Origin: an uncultured Gammaproteobacteria bacterium
GTDB lineage: Bacteria; Pseudomonadota; Gammaproteobacteria; Pseudomonadales; Pseudohongiellaceae
DNA: 64,000 nucleotides
Direction: 5' to 3'
NCBI GenBank assembly: GCA_913048385.1
Contig: CAJWVZ010000006.1
Location: 1 to 64,000 of the forward strand
In this document: positions 1 to 8,067 of the stretch, in pieces
Position numbering within the stretch: the stretch's first letter is position 1
How the letters are laid out: every line of letters begins with the position of its first letter
The notes under the pieces: model-generated
Seen by the model: the letters and a program-made list of their open reading frames with translations, nothing else
Databases searched by the model: none
Told to the model about the DNA's origin: nothing
Program-made: the position numbers and the translations under genes

Positions 1-154
1 TTAGTGTGCCGCGGTATGTCTCACCTGCGGAGATAGAAATCCCGCCTATCTCAAATTTTTTATCAGCAGCGTTGTTTTTTTCGCTATCATCTTGAGCATA
101 GACAGTACTACCTGAAACCGAGAGCCACATGATTAAAAGAAAAACGTTTTTCAT
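1..154 (-). CDS. Exported protein, N-terminal fragment
   Basis: The first 51 codons of a gene whose remainder lies outside the window. It starts with ATG at 154 and opens with a clear signal peptide (MKNVFLLIMWLSVSGSTVYA, then QDD), so the product is exported to the periplasm. The mature start is polar (Ser, Glu, Lys, Asn) and runs into FEIGGISISAGETYRGTL, which has the flavour of the N-terminal strand of succinylglutamate desuccinylase/aspartoacylase-type M14 proteins. That match is too short to rely on. Function is open. Confidence 0.6.
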   Translation of the reverse strand, partial: MKNVFLLIMWLSVSGSTVYAQDDSEKNNAADKKFEIGGISISAGETYRGTL

Positions 155-298
155 TATAGTAACCTTTACAGATGATTGGATTGCATCAAGTGGCTTCAGC
201 ATTGCTCTGATTTTTAAAACAGGAATTTTTTTCCTATTTGACGAGCAGGCATAGAGCGGTAGTCAGTTTAACGCGTTCTCGGTTTATTCCCTTGATTA

Positions 299-736
299 TT
301 ATGCAGCTGCGATACATTCGATCTCTACTCGGGTGTCCCCACCGAGGCTGATGCCAACGGCCGTGCGGGCCGGTTTATTTTCGGGGAAAAATTCCGCATA
401 AACTTCGTTCATGGCGCTCCACTCTGATATATCTACTAAGAAAACAGTGCACTTCACAACTCTGTCCATAGATGAACCGAACCGCTCTAGCGCGTCCTTA
501 ATAGATTCAAGTGTCCGTCTTGTCTCAGCTTGCACGCCAGGTTCGCCTGCCCCGCCTGTCTTGCCGGCTAGAAAGATAAGCCCGTTGTAGCGAACGCCCT
601 CTGAATATGGTGCCCTTGGGTTTGGATTTATGTACTCTGGCGCGAGAGCCCCCTCAGCTAACGGTGTTTTGGAGGTGCTGGGTTGGCAGGCGAGCAACAT
701 ATTTAAAAGGACGGTGATAGTGATTAATTTGTACAT
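299..736 (-). CDS. Rid-family (YjgF/YER057c/UK114) lipoprotein
   Basis: A 145-residue protein with a lipoprotein signal (LLNMLLAC, Cys about residue 17) followed by a full Rid/YjgF domain. Visible family features are the YNGLIFLAGKTG strand, the helix VQAETRRTLESIKDALE, the VVKCTVFLVDI strand and the C-terminal RTAVGISLGGDTRVEIECIA block. The usual Arg of enamine/imine deaminases is present in PARTAVG. Cytosolic RidA proteins hydrolyse reactive enamines. This one should be anchored in an envelope membrane, so its substrate is probably different. It stands alone, with a short gap to the DUF4149-like gene upstream. Confidence 0.85.
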   Translation of the reverse strand: MYKLITITVLLNMLLACQPSTSKTPLAEGALAPEYINPNPRAPYSEGVRYNGLIFLAGKTGGAGEPGVQAETRRTLESIKDALERFGSSMDRVVKCTVFLVDISEWSAMNEVYAEFFPENKPARTAVGISLGGDTRVEIECIAAA

Positions 737-811
737 AATTTTTCCTGTAAATTTTTATTTTTTTTCAAAGGTTTGGTAAAGGCTTGGCTTTAGTAATCTA
801 AATCATCGACA

Positions 812-1216
812 TTAAATCAAGAACACCCAAAGAATATTAAGCAGTAAAACTATTACGGTAAAGACAACGCTTATACGGTGCAATCGATTAAAAGTGCTCT
901 CGTTTCCTGTATCCTTTGCAGCATTCGTGGCAGGGATAATCGAATAACAAATAAACATAAAAGCTGTAGTAATAATCGAAACCATTTTCGCGACCATTGA
1001 ACCACCGCTAGCAAATAAGATCAGGGTCGAAGTCGCCCCCAAGATCAAAACTAACATGAATAGTTTTGGGAATATCACGCGAAGAAATGGACCAGCCTCT
1101 GCTGACGAAATAGTCTTAAAAAGAGACGGAGCAATGATTCCGGCGTGAAAAAAAATCATACCCACGATTATTCCAGAGAAAAAAACGGGCGTGATAGCTA
1201 ATATATTTGAATCCAT
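812..1216 (-). CDS. Small integral membrane protein, DUF4149/TMEM205-like
   Basis: A 134-residue protein made almost entirely of four hydrophobic segments (about residues 6-28, 48-67, 75-95 and 112-133). A polar loop with NAAKDTGNESTFNRLHRIS precedes the last helix. The Asn/Asp-rich loop and the final helix after an R-LHR motif are typical of DUF4149-type membrane proteins, whose role is unknown. The start is supported by AGGAA about 8 nt upstream of ATG at 1216. It is likely an inner-membrane protein. The family call is by pattern only. Confidence 0.75.
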   Translation of the reverse strand: MDSNILAITPVFFSGIIVGMIFFHAGIIAPSLFKTISSAEAGPFLRVIFPKLFMLVLILGATSTLILFASGGSMVAKMVSIITTAFMFICYSIIPATNAAKDTGNESTFNRLHRISVVFTVIVLLLNILWVFLI

Positions 1217-1252
1217 CTAATTTCCTACGAGCAATGAACTGGTGGGTCGCAC

Positions 1253-1864
1253 TTATGCTTTTGTGCTTCCTCGCGAATCGAGCTGATTAAAGAGATTGGT
1301 TACATTTTTATTATTTGGATTGAGTGGTTGACCCACTTTTATCCCAAATTTTAAAAAGCAGTACAGCATTATGTCTGCTAGCGAAAACCTATCACCGCAA
1401 ATAAATTGTTTGCCTTCCAACTGACCATCTAACCAAGTCAACCTCTCCTGGCAAAGAGTTTTGAGTTCGTCAGCAGCTTGCGGAATCAATCTTAACCGAT
1501 CTTTAAACAAGTCATATCCCTCTGAGTACCTGAAGCCATTGGTAAGAGGTTCTATGATTTGGAGATCTATTCGTCTTACCCACATCCGAGTCTCGGCTCT
1601 TTCCTTGGGTGTCTCTCCGATGAGACTGCCTTGGGAGGAAAGTTCATCTAAATATTCACAAATAGCTGTTATTTCGGCTATAAAATTCCCGTCATCAGTC
1701 TCTAGGGCAGGGCATTGACCTGATGGGTTTCTCTGTAGATGAGCCTCTTTTCGATTTTCGCCGCCCATCAAATCAACTTCTACAGTCTCGATATCCAATT
1801 CTAATTCGGCGATAAACATTCTTACAACGTGTGGATTGGGGCCGACTGAATTAAAGAGTTTCAT
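1253..1864 (-). CDS. Glutathione S-transferase family protein
   Basis: A 203-residue soluble protein with a thioredoxin-like N-terminal half and an all-helical C-terminal half. N-terminal features are MKLFNSVGPNPHVVRMFIAE, the NPSGQCPALETDDG segment with its cis-Pro, and the EITAICEYLDE motif that binds the glutathione gamma-glutamyl group. The C-terminal half carries FICGDRFSLADIMLYCFLKFG, the conserved N-capping box of GSTs. The length is normal. It most likely conjugates glutathione to electrophiles in the cytoplasm. It is monocistronic or weakly linked to the membrane gene 36 nt downstream. Confidence 0.9.
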   Translation of the reverse strand: MKLFNSVGPNPHVVRMFIAELELDIETVEVDLMGGENRKEAHLQRNPSGQCPALETDDGNFIAEITAICEYLDELSSQGSLIGETPKERAETRMWVRRIDLQIIEPLTNGFRYSEGYDLFKDRLRLIPQAADELKTLCQERLTWLDGQLEGKQFICGDRFSLADIMLYCFLKFGIKVGQPLNPNNKNVTNLFNQLDSRGSTKA

Positions 1865-2002
1865 AATATTCTCTGCGCGTTTAAGAGTTGGTTTAATCTA
1901 ATCTTTATTAGTGTCTTCTGCAATTCAAGATCTGTTTGCAAAGTGTTATCACGTCACTATAATCCATAGCGTCTAAAATCAATAATAAAAAAGGTCTTTA
2001 CT

Positions 2003-2395
2003 ATGAATATTCCGTTTTTTATCCGTCAGTTTATAAGTTATTCGTTGTTTATTCTTTCAATAATTGTTCTCGCGGCATGCTCCTCAAACCAAGACAGGTC
2101 AGTAATTGATGGTAAATGGGATTTCTCAATGACCAGTCCGTTTGGTGTCGTGACAGCATCCGTTACAACAATTGGCACGGGCGAAAAGCTCTCTGGTTCG
2201 TTCGACCTCGGCAACGGAAGGGTTTGGCAGATAGAGAATGGCAAAGTCGCAGAGGAAAGCATTAGTTTTAGCATTGATCGGGACGGATCCCCAATGGTCT
2301 ATGAAATGAGTGCGGTTATCGACGGTGATGTTGCGACAGGTGTAGCTCGAGCGATGGGAGCTGAGGCGCCGTGGTCAATGACCCGTGTAGATTAG
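2003..2395 (+). CDS. Small lipoprotein of unknown function
   Basis: A 130-residue protein with a long hydrophobic signal ending in a lipobox (VLAAC, Cys about residue 26). The mature part looks like a single beta-barrel or sandwich domain: GKWDFSMTSPFGVVTASVT, then SGSFDLGNGRVWQIENGKV and SISFSIDRDG, ending in APWSMTRVD. This pattern (a 'total loss of material versus tolerance' type of strand repeat) is common in small secreted proteins of marine bacteria, but I do not recognise a named family. It is divergent from the GST gene. Confidence 0.75.
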   Translation: MNIPFFIRQFISYSLFILSIIVLAACSSNQDRSVIDGKWDFSMTSPFGVVTASVTTIGTGEKLSGSFDLGNGRVWQIENGKVAEESISFSIDRDGSPMVYEMSAVIDGDVATGVARAMGAEAPWSMTRVD

Positions 2396-2596
2396 GTTGA
2401 ACGAAAAAACAGATTAAAAAAGTGAGTTAGTATTTTAAAAAGATCTTTTCGGACGACCGAGAAAAGCATTTCTCAACGTTTTCCAGTGCGATCTATATAA
2501 GGCATTGATAGATAATTGAAATCAGACAGAGGGTGATGCAGTATTGATAATCTGCTAGTGTTTACTAGACAAGCTTATTCTTAGGGAGAAAATGAT

Positions 2597-3034
2597 ATGA
2601 AGAAAATTATTCTATTTGTTTATTTGTTGATCGGTGTTTCTCAGGCACTACATGCGCAAGATTTTGACTTCATCGCGCCCTCATTTGAAGGAGATTTCGA
2701 AATCGACTCAACCTTTACCCGAGATGGCGGAAAGTCGTATGAGGTTTCAGCTTCTGGGATGGCAGGGGAGTACGGGCGTGTTAACTTGTCTTATGTTTTT
2801 ACGGATAAATTGGAGCTTGAGGATGCTGGAGAGTTCACGGCTTTTGCATGGACACAGAACGGCGATGACGTTGTCACGGCCACCCTTCAAGGGACATATG
2901 TAAAACAGGGGCCAATTTTTAAAATTTTCTCTATTGACCTGACCAGCGAGAGAAGAATGAACCTCGTGACTGGTATTGCCAATTTCGTTGAAAGGACAAT
3001 GAAATTTGAAGTCAGAGAATTTTCAACTGATTGA
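2597..3034 (+). CDS. Exported hypothetical protein
   Basis: A 145-residue protein with a clean signal peptide (MKKIILFVYLLIGVSQALHA, cleaved before QDF). The mature domain alternates short polar strands (FEGDFEIDSTFTRDGG, EVSASGMAGEYGRVNLSYVF, DVVTATLQGTYV) and is likely a small beta-sandwich or lipocalin-like fold. There are no cysteines in the mature part and no catalytic motif. The start has AGGGAGAA about 9 nt upstream. It is closed by a factor-independent terminator just after the stop codon. Confidence 0.75.
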   Translation: MKKIILFVYLLIGVSQALHAQDFDFIAPSFEGDFEIDSTFTRDGGKSYEVSASGMAGEYGRVNLSYVFTDKLELEDAGEFTAFAWTQNGDDVVTATLQGTYVKQGPIFKIFSIDLTSERRMNLVTGIANFVERTMKFEVREFSTD

Positions 3035-3042
3035 AGCAGAGC

Positions 3043-3080
3043 AGAGCCCGCCACACCGTGGTTTCGTTGCGGGCTTTTCT
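3043..3080 (+). terminator. Rho-independent terminator after the 2597-3034 gene
   Basis: GCCCGC (3046-3051) pairs with GCGGGC (3069-3074), with two or three more pairs at the base, and is followed by TTTTCT. It starts 11 nt after the upstream stop codon. Confidence 0.8.
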
Positions 3081-3157
3081 AGCTCAGTGCTGGGGCCCAA
3101 TGCTTCATAGCTAGGGTCAACTATTGTCTTTTGGGCAAACCCTAAATTTTAGAGAGG

Positions 3158-3544
3158 TTAACTTTCCTCCGCTTCCCACAAGCGATTTTGGTCACAAAAA
3201 TTGACTTCCGTCAGTGCAGCATTGAGAGCTAGCGCTTCCTCTGAATTTTTTGAGATTTGCTCTTGGTCTTGCCACGCCTCTAAGCTTGGGAAAAAATCGA
3301 TATATGAAAAGGCTTCCGGATCGGAATTGCCCACAACGCTGACTAAGATATGGCTCGTTATTCCCGCATCAACATTTTCTTTCATAAAAGAAACCCAGTT
3401 TGAATTGGCCTCACGCACGTCATCGAGCGTGTGTCCCTCGGTCAAAACGCATGACCAAGTCTCTAGATAGCCGTCATTTGATAAGGCATTTATTGATAGA
3501 AGCAATCCAGTTGAAAAGGCTATTACTTTAATCAGTGTTTTCAT
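3158..3544 (-). CDS. Exported hypothetical protein in the Fur-controlled unit
   Basis: A 128-residue protein. I start it at the internal ATG at 3544 because a signal peptide (MKTLIKVIAFSTGLLLSINALS) begins there and AAGGAT lies about 8 nt upstream; the longer reading has no signal. The mature part contains ETWSCVLTEGHTLDDVREAN, HILVSVVGN and FFPSLEAWQDQ, with two cysteines that could form a disulfide. The layout resembles periplasmic dimeric alpha/beta-barrel proteins. It sits 78 nt downstream of the small membrane gene, so it may share the Fur-controlled promoter. No function is assigned. Confidence 0.7.
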   Translation of the reverse strand: MKTLIKVIAFSTGLLLSINALSNDGYLETWSCVLTEGHTLDDVREANSNWVSFMKENVDAGITSHILVSVVGNSDPEAFSYIDFFPSLEAWQDQEQISKNSEEALALNAALTEVNFCDQNRLWEAEES

Positions 3545-3622
3545 GGTCAAAATCCTTTTTGTGAAAGAGCAATTAAAAAAGTAAATCTTACGTTGCTGCA
3601 TTAGACAAGACAACTGTAAAAG

Positions 3623-3886
3623 TTAACGCCTATTTTTAATTCCCGCGCTGAGTCCGACACACAATAGTGCGGAAAGTGAGGGAAGAGTAATTGCATAAAG
3701 CAGTCCAAACTCCCACCCGCTGAGCCCGATCCAGTTTAGGGCAGCAGCCATAATCAAAGACCAGCCAAGGAGTGCAGTAAGCTCTTTCAACTGCAATGTT
3801 GATTTCCACGAGTAGAAAAGCGCGCCAATGCCACCGAAATTGCATATCAAACCAAAGAGGAGATAGTTATAGGGATAAAAAGCCAT
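3623..3886 (-). CDS. Small Fur-regulated inner-membrane protein, DUF3325-like
   Basis: An 87-residue protein with three hydrophobic stretches (about residues 6-26, 36-52 and 57-81). Its length, helix spacing and GWEFGLLYAITLPSLSALL segment recall the DUF3325 'iron uptake' membrane proteins that accompany siderophore receptors. The likeness is by pattern only. The promoter upstream is a strong Fur target, which supports a role in iron limitation. AAGAG lies before the ATG. Unlike typical iron-uptake operons, no receptor or PepSY gene is adjacent. Confidence 0.7.
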   Translation of the reverse strand: MAFYPYNYLLFGLICNFGGIGALFYSWKSTLQLKELTALLGWSLIMAAALNWIGLSGWEFGLLYAITLPSLSALLCVGLSAGIKNRR

Positions 3887-3908
3887 TGTTAACTCTTTTT
3901 TGATTAAT

Positions 3909-3927
3909 TAATGTTAAGTTAACATTA
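3909..3927. repeat. Perfect 19-bp palindrome over the -10 and start region
   Basis: TAATGTTAACTTAACATTA (minus strand) is a perfect 9-1-9 inverted repeat. It overlaps the last bases of the -10 element and the expected transcription start of the Fur-controlled promoter, where an operator for a second repressor would sit. Confidence 0.6.
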
Positions 3928-3953
3928 TAAATGATAATAATTCTCATTTGCAA
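3924..3953 (-). promoter_or_regulatory. Fur-controlled promoter
   Basis: On the minus strand, -35 TTGCAA (3953-3948), an 18-nt spacer and a perfect -10 TATAAT (3929-3924). The Fur box GCAAATGAGAATTATTATC (3951-3933) matches 15 of 19 bases of the classic GATAATGATAATCATTATC and fills the spacer, so bound Fur would block polymerase. It drives the gene starting at 3886. Confidence 0.85.
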
Positions 3954-4051
3954 ATAGATTGACTGTTTTATTGTCCTTGATTGGATCTTTTTTGGGCATA
4001 TTTTAGGATTGCGACAGAGAAGCTCAATGCCGGTAAACGCTTATGGTTTGA

Positions 4052-6181
4052 TTAGTTGGGAATGGAGAAGACCCAAAGTGATGCCCCGGTGGGAGAGTTC
4101 GTAATACCTGATGTGCGTTCCATGCCGTTGGCAAAGTAGCTTCCGGAGTTTGTTGCTACAGCCACATATTGCCGATCATCGACCTGGTATGTAATTGGAT
4201 AAGAGGTGGGGGCATTATCCAACCGCTGGCTCCATAAGACCCTGCCATTTAACTGATCGACGGCTTCGAACGTTCTATCGATATTACCGCGGAACAATAG
4301 CCCTGTGTCGGTAGTGAGGTGACCACTGGCCGGCGGCGCGACTTGGCGAGTAGTCCAGACAACTTCCTTAGTTTCTAGGTTAACTGCTTTCACTAACCCC
4401 CATAGCCCATCCTGTTCCGGGTTCGGGTATTTTTGCCATCTTTTTCCGGTCAGGTTATTGATACAAGTGTCTTGCAATGGGATGTAAAGCATCTTTGTAA
4501 TCGGATTATAGGACGTGGTTTGCATATTCCTCGCACCAAGGGCATCAGGGCATACACCTATTTTTGCAAGTCCCGGCGTTTCTTCACCTGGTTTGAGTAC
4601 AGCTTCAGGGAACATTGTCTTGTCTCCAGTGCGCGGGTCTATTTCACTGAAGACATTTTGCATATCCATATCTATCGAGAACAAGTACTCTCCGGTTGAT
4701 GCATCCATTGCCTCAAAAATTGCTGCCTTCCCGCCGGTTAAAATGATTTTGCGAATTTCTCCGTTTACGGGAAGGTCGATAATTTGCCGTTCGAATGCCC
4801 AATCTAAATCCAGCAGATCGTTTTTGACGTGCTGATAGTGCCAAATCAGTTCCCCGGTGTCTGCGTCAAGAGCAACAGTCGCGTTGGTGTAAAGGGCGTC
4901 TGATGTCGCGCCGGGGATGTTATTTGATTGCCTCATCGCTACAGTGTCATAGCTTGGAGCTGGACCAAAGTATAAGAGGTTTGTCTCTTGGTCATAGCTG
5001 CCAGGCGTCCAAACCGAACCGCCTGTCCTCTCTTCGAGTTCGAGGCCGTTCCAGGTGTTGCCACCAAATGCATCAGGCCTCGCTATCGTATAAAAACGCC
5101 ACGCTTCTGTTCCTGATTTCAAATCAATGGCTATTATGAAATTGCCCCCAGCAACGGCTAGTTGTCCGACGACACCAAATATTGCCTTCCCGTTAACCAC
5201 CATAGGCGCTGATTTAAATTTATGATCCAGTTCGCCGTGGGTTTCTATCCGGTGTTCCCAGGCAAGTTTTCCCGTTTTGGCCTGTAGCGCAATGAGTTTT
5301 AGGTCGGACGTTCCCACGATGATTTTGTCTTCATAGATCGCAACCCCCTTCTTGGACTCGGAGACATACTCACCTTCAATCTCATGCTGGTATCCCCAAA
5401 GCAAGTCTCCGGTGGCTGCATCGATCGCCTGCACAACGTCCTCGGAGCTTAACGTAAACATCACGCCATCATGGACAATTGGCGTCATCATGTTAGCGCC
5501 TGTCGGCAGGGACCAAGTCCAAGCGAGGCTCAGGTCTTCGACATTTTCTGTGTTAATTTGGTTGAGAGGACTATGGCCCAGATTCGCATGCGTCCGGCGC
5601 CATATTAACCAATCATCTGCTGGGGGATTCAGTAACATTTCATTGCTTACCGGTGTGAGTGTGTTTAATCTGCTGATCGGGGTCACTGGACCATTGGTTG
5701 AGAAGCTTGCGGTCCGCGGAGAGAATCGCCGATTCACGATTTTTTGAGCAGGGATCGTGTAATTTGCAAGAGCTTGGATGTCAATAGGCAGTGGAGTTTC
5801 GCTATTTTCTACCCCGTTCCGGCTCAGCAGATAGGCTAGCACATCGGTTGCTTCAATCTGTGACAAACTCGTTTCATTTGGCGGCATACGACGAACGTTC
5901 AAGGCTAACCTATCTGCGGTTCCTGTTCCCCACCGTCGGGTGAAGAAATTACCGCTCAAGCTTGGAGCCAACTCATAACCTTCGAGGTTGTAACCGTGAC
6001 AGCTTGCACAGCGGGACTCGTATATTTCTTCACCTGCCAGCGCCTGATTTTCGGTATAAGTAACCAAGTTACTTTGCGCATTTGTGGCTGAAGTGGAGAG
6101 GACCATGATCAAAAAAGACAGGACAAGCACATCAAGGTGAATATTTTTAACTGGATCAATTTCGATATTGAATTTTTCCAT
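4052..6181 (-). CDS. PQQ-dependent dehydrogenase with N-terminal cytochrome c domain
   Basis: A 709-residue exported quinohemoprotein. After a signal segment ending near STSATNAQS, a cytochrome c domain carries CASCHG (about residues 58-63) and MPPNE as a candidate axial Met. From about residue 190 an eight-bladed PQQ propeller follows, with repeats such as VVQAIDAATGDLLWGYQ, LIALQAKTGKLAWEHR and VALDADTGELIWHYQ. The NDLLDLDWAFE segment corresponds to the catalytic-Asp region. Most quinohemoprotein alcohol dehydrogenases carry heme at the C-terminus; here it is N-terminal. The adjacent-cysteine pair of methanol/ethanol dehydrogenases is not visible. It should oxidise an alcohol or aldehyde in the periplasm; the substrate is unknown. 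Confidence 0.85.
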   Translation of the reverse strand: MEKFNIEIDPVKNIHLDVLVLSFLIMVLSTSATNAQSNLVTYTENQALAGEEIYESRCASCHGYNLEGYELAPSLSGNFFTRRWGTGTADRLALNVRRMPPNETSLSQIEATDVLAYLLSRNGVENSETPLPIDIQALANYTIPAQKIVNRRFSPRTASFSTNGPVTPISRLNTLTPVSNEMLLNPPADDWLIWRRTHANLGHSPLNQINTENVEDLSLAWTWSLPTGANMMTPIVHDGVMFTLSSEDVVQAIDAATGDLLWGYQHEIEGEYVSESKKGVAIYEDKIIVGTSDLKLIALQAKTGKLAWEHRIETHGELDHKFKSAPMVVNGKAIFGVVGQLAVAGGNFIIAIDLKSGTEAWRFYTIARPDAFGGNTWNGLELEERTGGSVWTPGSYDQETNLLYFGPAPSYDTVAMRQSNNIPGATSDALYTNATVALDADTGELIWHYQHVKNDLLDLDWAFERQIIDLPVNGEIRKIILTGGKAAIFEAMDASTGEYLFSIDMDMQNVFSEIDPRTGDKTMFPEAVLKPGEETPGLAKIGVCPDALGARNMQTTSYNPITKMLYIPLQDTCINNLTGKRWQKYPNPEQDGLWGLVKAVNLETKEVVWTTRQVAPPASGHLTTDTGLLFRGNIDRTFEAVDQLNGRVLWSQRLDNAPTSYPITYQVDDRQYVAVATNSGSYFANGMERTSGITNSPTGASLWVFSIPN

Positions 6182-6330
6182 TTCTTTGCTTTCCTATTAT
6201 TATTTTATCGCGGCGACAACTTCTTTAGTGTTCAGAACTGAATGCGCGAAAGCCTGGGGGATTTACCTCTATTACTTGCTCCATTAAGGAGAAAAAGATA
6301 ACACGCCAAATCGTATCAAAGAAGTTTTGG

Positions 6331-6759
6331 CTACGCTCTTAAGTTTTGATCAAAAGTAGGTAATTCTTCAGACACCGGTGACCAATCTCTTGCCGAGGAT
6401 TTCCAGATATTTGCGGTTACTTCAACCCACGAAGAATCGTCAAGACTTCCTGCCTTAATAAATTTAATTCCTTCCCAATCTTTGGGACCGATGGCTGCGC
6501 TAATTATCGGCGAGCCGCACTTTTCGCAAAAACCACGTTCAATAGTTGCACCATCTGTGCCGACTACAGAATAATATTTTAATTCCCCTTTAGTCTGAAG
6601 ATTTTTTTCTGGAATGACTATTATTGTAGCTTTTCCTGACCCCGTAGATTTTTGACAATCCAGGCAATGGCAGTGAAATGCCGATACTACCGCCTCTTCA
6701 TCCATCGTGTAGGTAAATTGACCACAGAGGCATCCGCCACTTCTCTTCTGATTTGTCAT
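6331..6759 (-). CDS. GFA/CENP-V family zinc protein
   Basis: A 142-residue protein of the glutathione-dependent formaldehyde-activating (GFA) fold. Zinc ligands are visible as GGCLCGQ near the start, HCHCLDCQKSTGS about residue 35, and GFCEKCGSPI about residue 80. I start at the ATG at 6759, because the preceding in-frame ATG is itself followed by GGGAGGGAAAGAC, which makes an excellent ribosome site for the second ATG. Members bind glutathione or other thiols and their roles are mostly unproven. It is soluble and cytoplasmic. Confidence 0.88.
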   Translation of the reverse strand: MTNQKRSGGCLCGQFTYTMDEEAVVSAFHCHCLDCQKSTGSGKATIIVIPEKNLQTKGELKYYSVVGTDGATIERGFCEKCGSPIISAAIGPKDWEGIKFIKAGSLDDSSWVEVTANIWKSSARDWSPVSEELPTFDQNLRA

Positions 6760-6828
6760 GTCTTTCCCTCCCATGCTAAAACATGTTCGTCGAGCTGAAA
6801 TCTTAGTTTAAAAACATTGTTTATGTAT

Positions 6829-8007
6829 TTAAAAATCCCCATTAGGCGACTCGAGGTTGGTGTCCCAGTGAAGGGCGTTATACTTTTCTAAGATAGTTTT
6901 TATGCGCTCAATGGGGACAGCCTTGAGCTCTCCTCGCGCGCTAGTTACGGTCGTTGCTTTAAAAATTGCGTTGTATACAGCTTCCACTGTGGCTTCTGTT
7001 ACAGCAGCAAATAGCGGCGATAACGAATCATTTACAAGCACTTCGGTTGTGACAGGCGTCGCACTTACGCGTGGCTTTCTTACAGATGGGCTCGTAGAAA
7101 AAGCTATAACGTAGTCGCCGGATCCGTTACTCGCAAAGGATCCGGTTCTGCCTAGTCCGAGCATAGGTCGCATGCTCATACGCGCAAGGCCTCGTGATGT
7201 AAGAGGCGCGTCCGTTGCAACGACGACCATAATCGAGCCGTCTTCGCGGTCACCGTTATCGGGTTGAGTTTCCTCATTGAAAGAGTAAGTTCCTAGCTCT
7301 CTTCCAACAGGGGCCCCGTTTATATTCATCATTCCCCCATAATTTGTTTGCACCAACACCCCAACAGTGTAACCTCCCAGCGCTTCCGGTAGCACTCTAG
7401 AGCTTGTCCCAATACCCCCCTTCCAACCGAACGCCTGCGTACCTGTTCCTGCACCAACGCTACCCTCCTCGACACTGCCCCCGCGCGCGGAATCCAGGGC
7501 TTGATATACCTCTTCACGTTGAATAGGGTCAGCCCACATATTATTTACCCGCGCATCGTTTGTTTCGCCTACCACTGGATTGACGGTATGCTCACCCATG
7601 CCTGGTTGAATATACGTCCATTCCTTCAAGGCGTTCGCAGCACTCCAAACACACAAGGTGCATGTCAGTAAGATTGGGGTCTCGATTTCACCGAACTCTC
7701 GCACCTGTGTCTCACCGATAATTTTCCCATAACCATTCCCAACGTGTATCCAAGCAGGAATAGGGTGGGTATAAAGATTTCCCAGCGCTGGAATAATTGC
7801 AGTGACACCCGTTCGGATATCGTTGCCGCGCTTTACTGTAGTGTGACCAACTCTGACGTTACTAACATCGGTAATAGCGTTGTTAACTCCAGGTTCAAAA
7901 ATACCAACAACGACTCCTACATCGCGGGCTCGAGGGCGTTCATTATCCGCTGCAGCTGCAGTAAGTGAGGTCAAGGAAATCGTGATCAGGATTGGGGCAA
8001 GCTTCAT
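6829..8007 (-). CDS. P1 family peptidase (DmpA/BapA-like), exported
   Basis: A 392-residue protein with a signal peptide (start chosen at the ATG at 8007, where MKLAPILITISLTSLTAAAA begins; another in-frame ATG lies at 8043). Family blocks are visible in order: ITDVSNVRVGHTTV, AWIHVGNGYGKIIGE, GAGTGTQAFGWKGGIGTSSR and EDGSIMVVVATDAPL. The Gly-Ser step in the last block (Ser about residue 258) matches the self-cleavage point that frees the N-terminal nucleophile Ser in DmpA. Known members are D-aminopeptidases, D-esterases or beta-peptidyl aminopeptidases. It lies head to tail with the esterase at 8068-9711, which would be co-transcribed upstream of it. Confidence 0.9.
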   Translation of the reverse strand: MKLAPILITISLTSLTAAAADNERPRARDVGVVVGIFEPGVNNAITDVSNVRVGHTTVKRGNDIRTGVTAIIPALGNLYTHPIPAWIHVGNGYGKIIGETQVREFGEIETPILLTCTLCVWSAANALKEWTYIQPGMGEHTVNPVVGETNDARVNNMWADPIQREEVYQALDSARGGSVEEGSVGAGTGTQAFGWKGGIGTSSRVLPEALGGYTVGVLVQTNYGGMMNINGAPVGRELGTYSFNEETQPDNGDREDGSIMVVVATDAPLTSRGLARMSMRPMLGLGRTGSFASNGSGDYVIAFSTSPSVRKPRVSATPVTTEVLVNDSLSPLFAAVTEATVEAVYNAIFKATTVTSARGELKAVPIERIKTILEKYNALHWDTNLESPNGDF

Positions 8008-8067
8008 AAATGGTATCCAACAATTTTTGTTACTGTTTGTCATACAGTTAACTGTGCTGCAGGTCCT

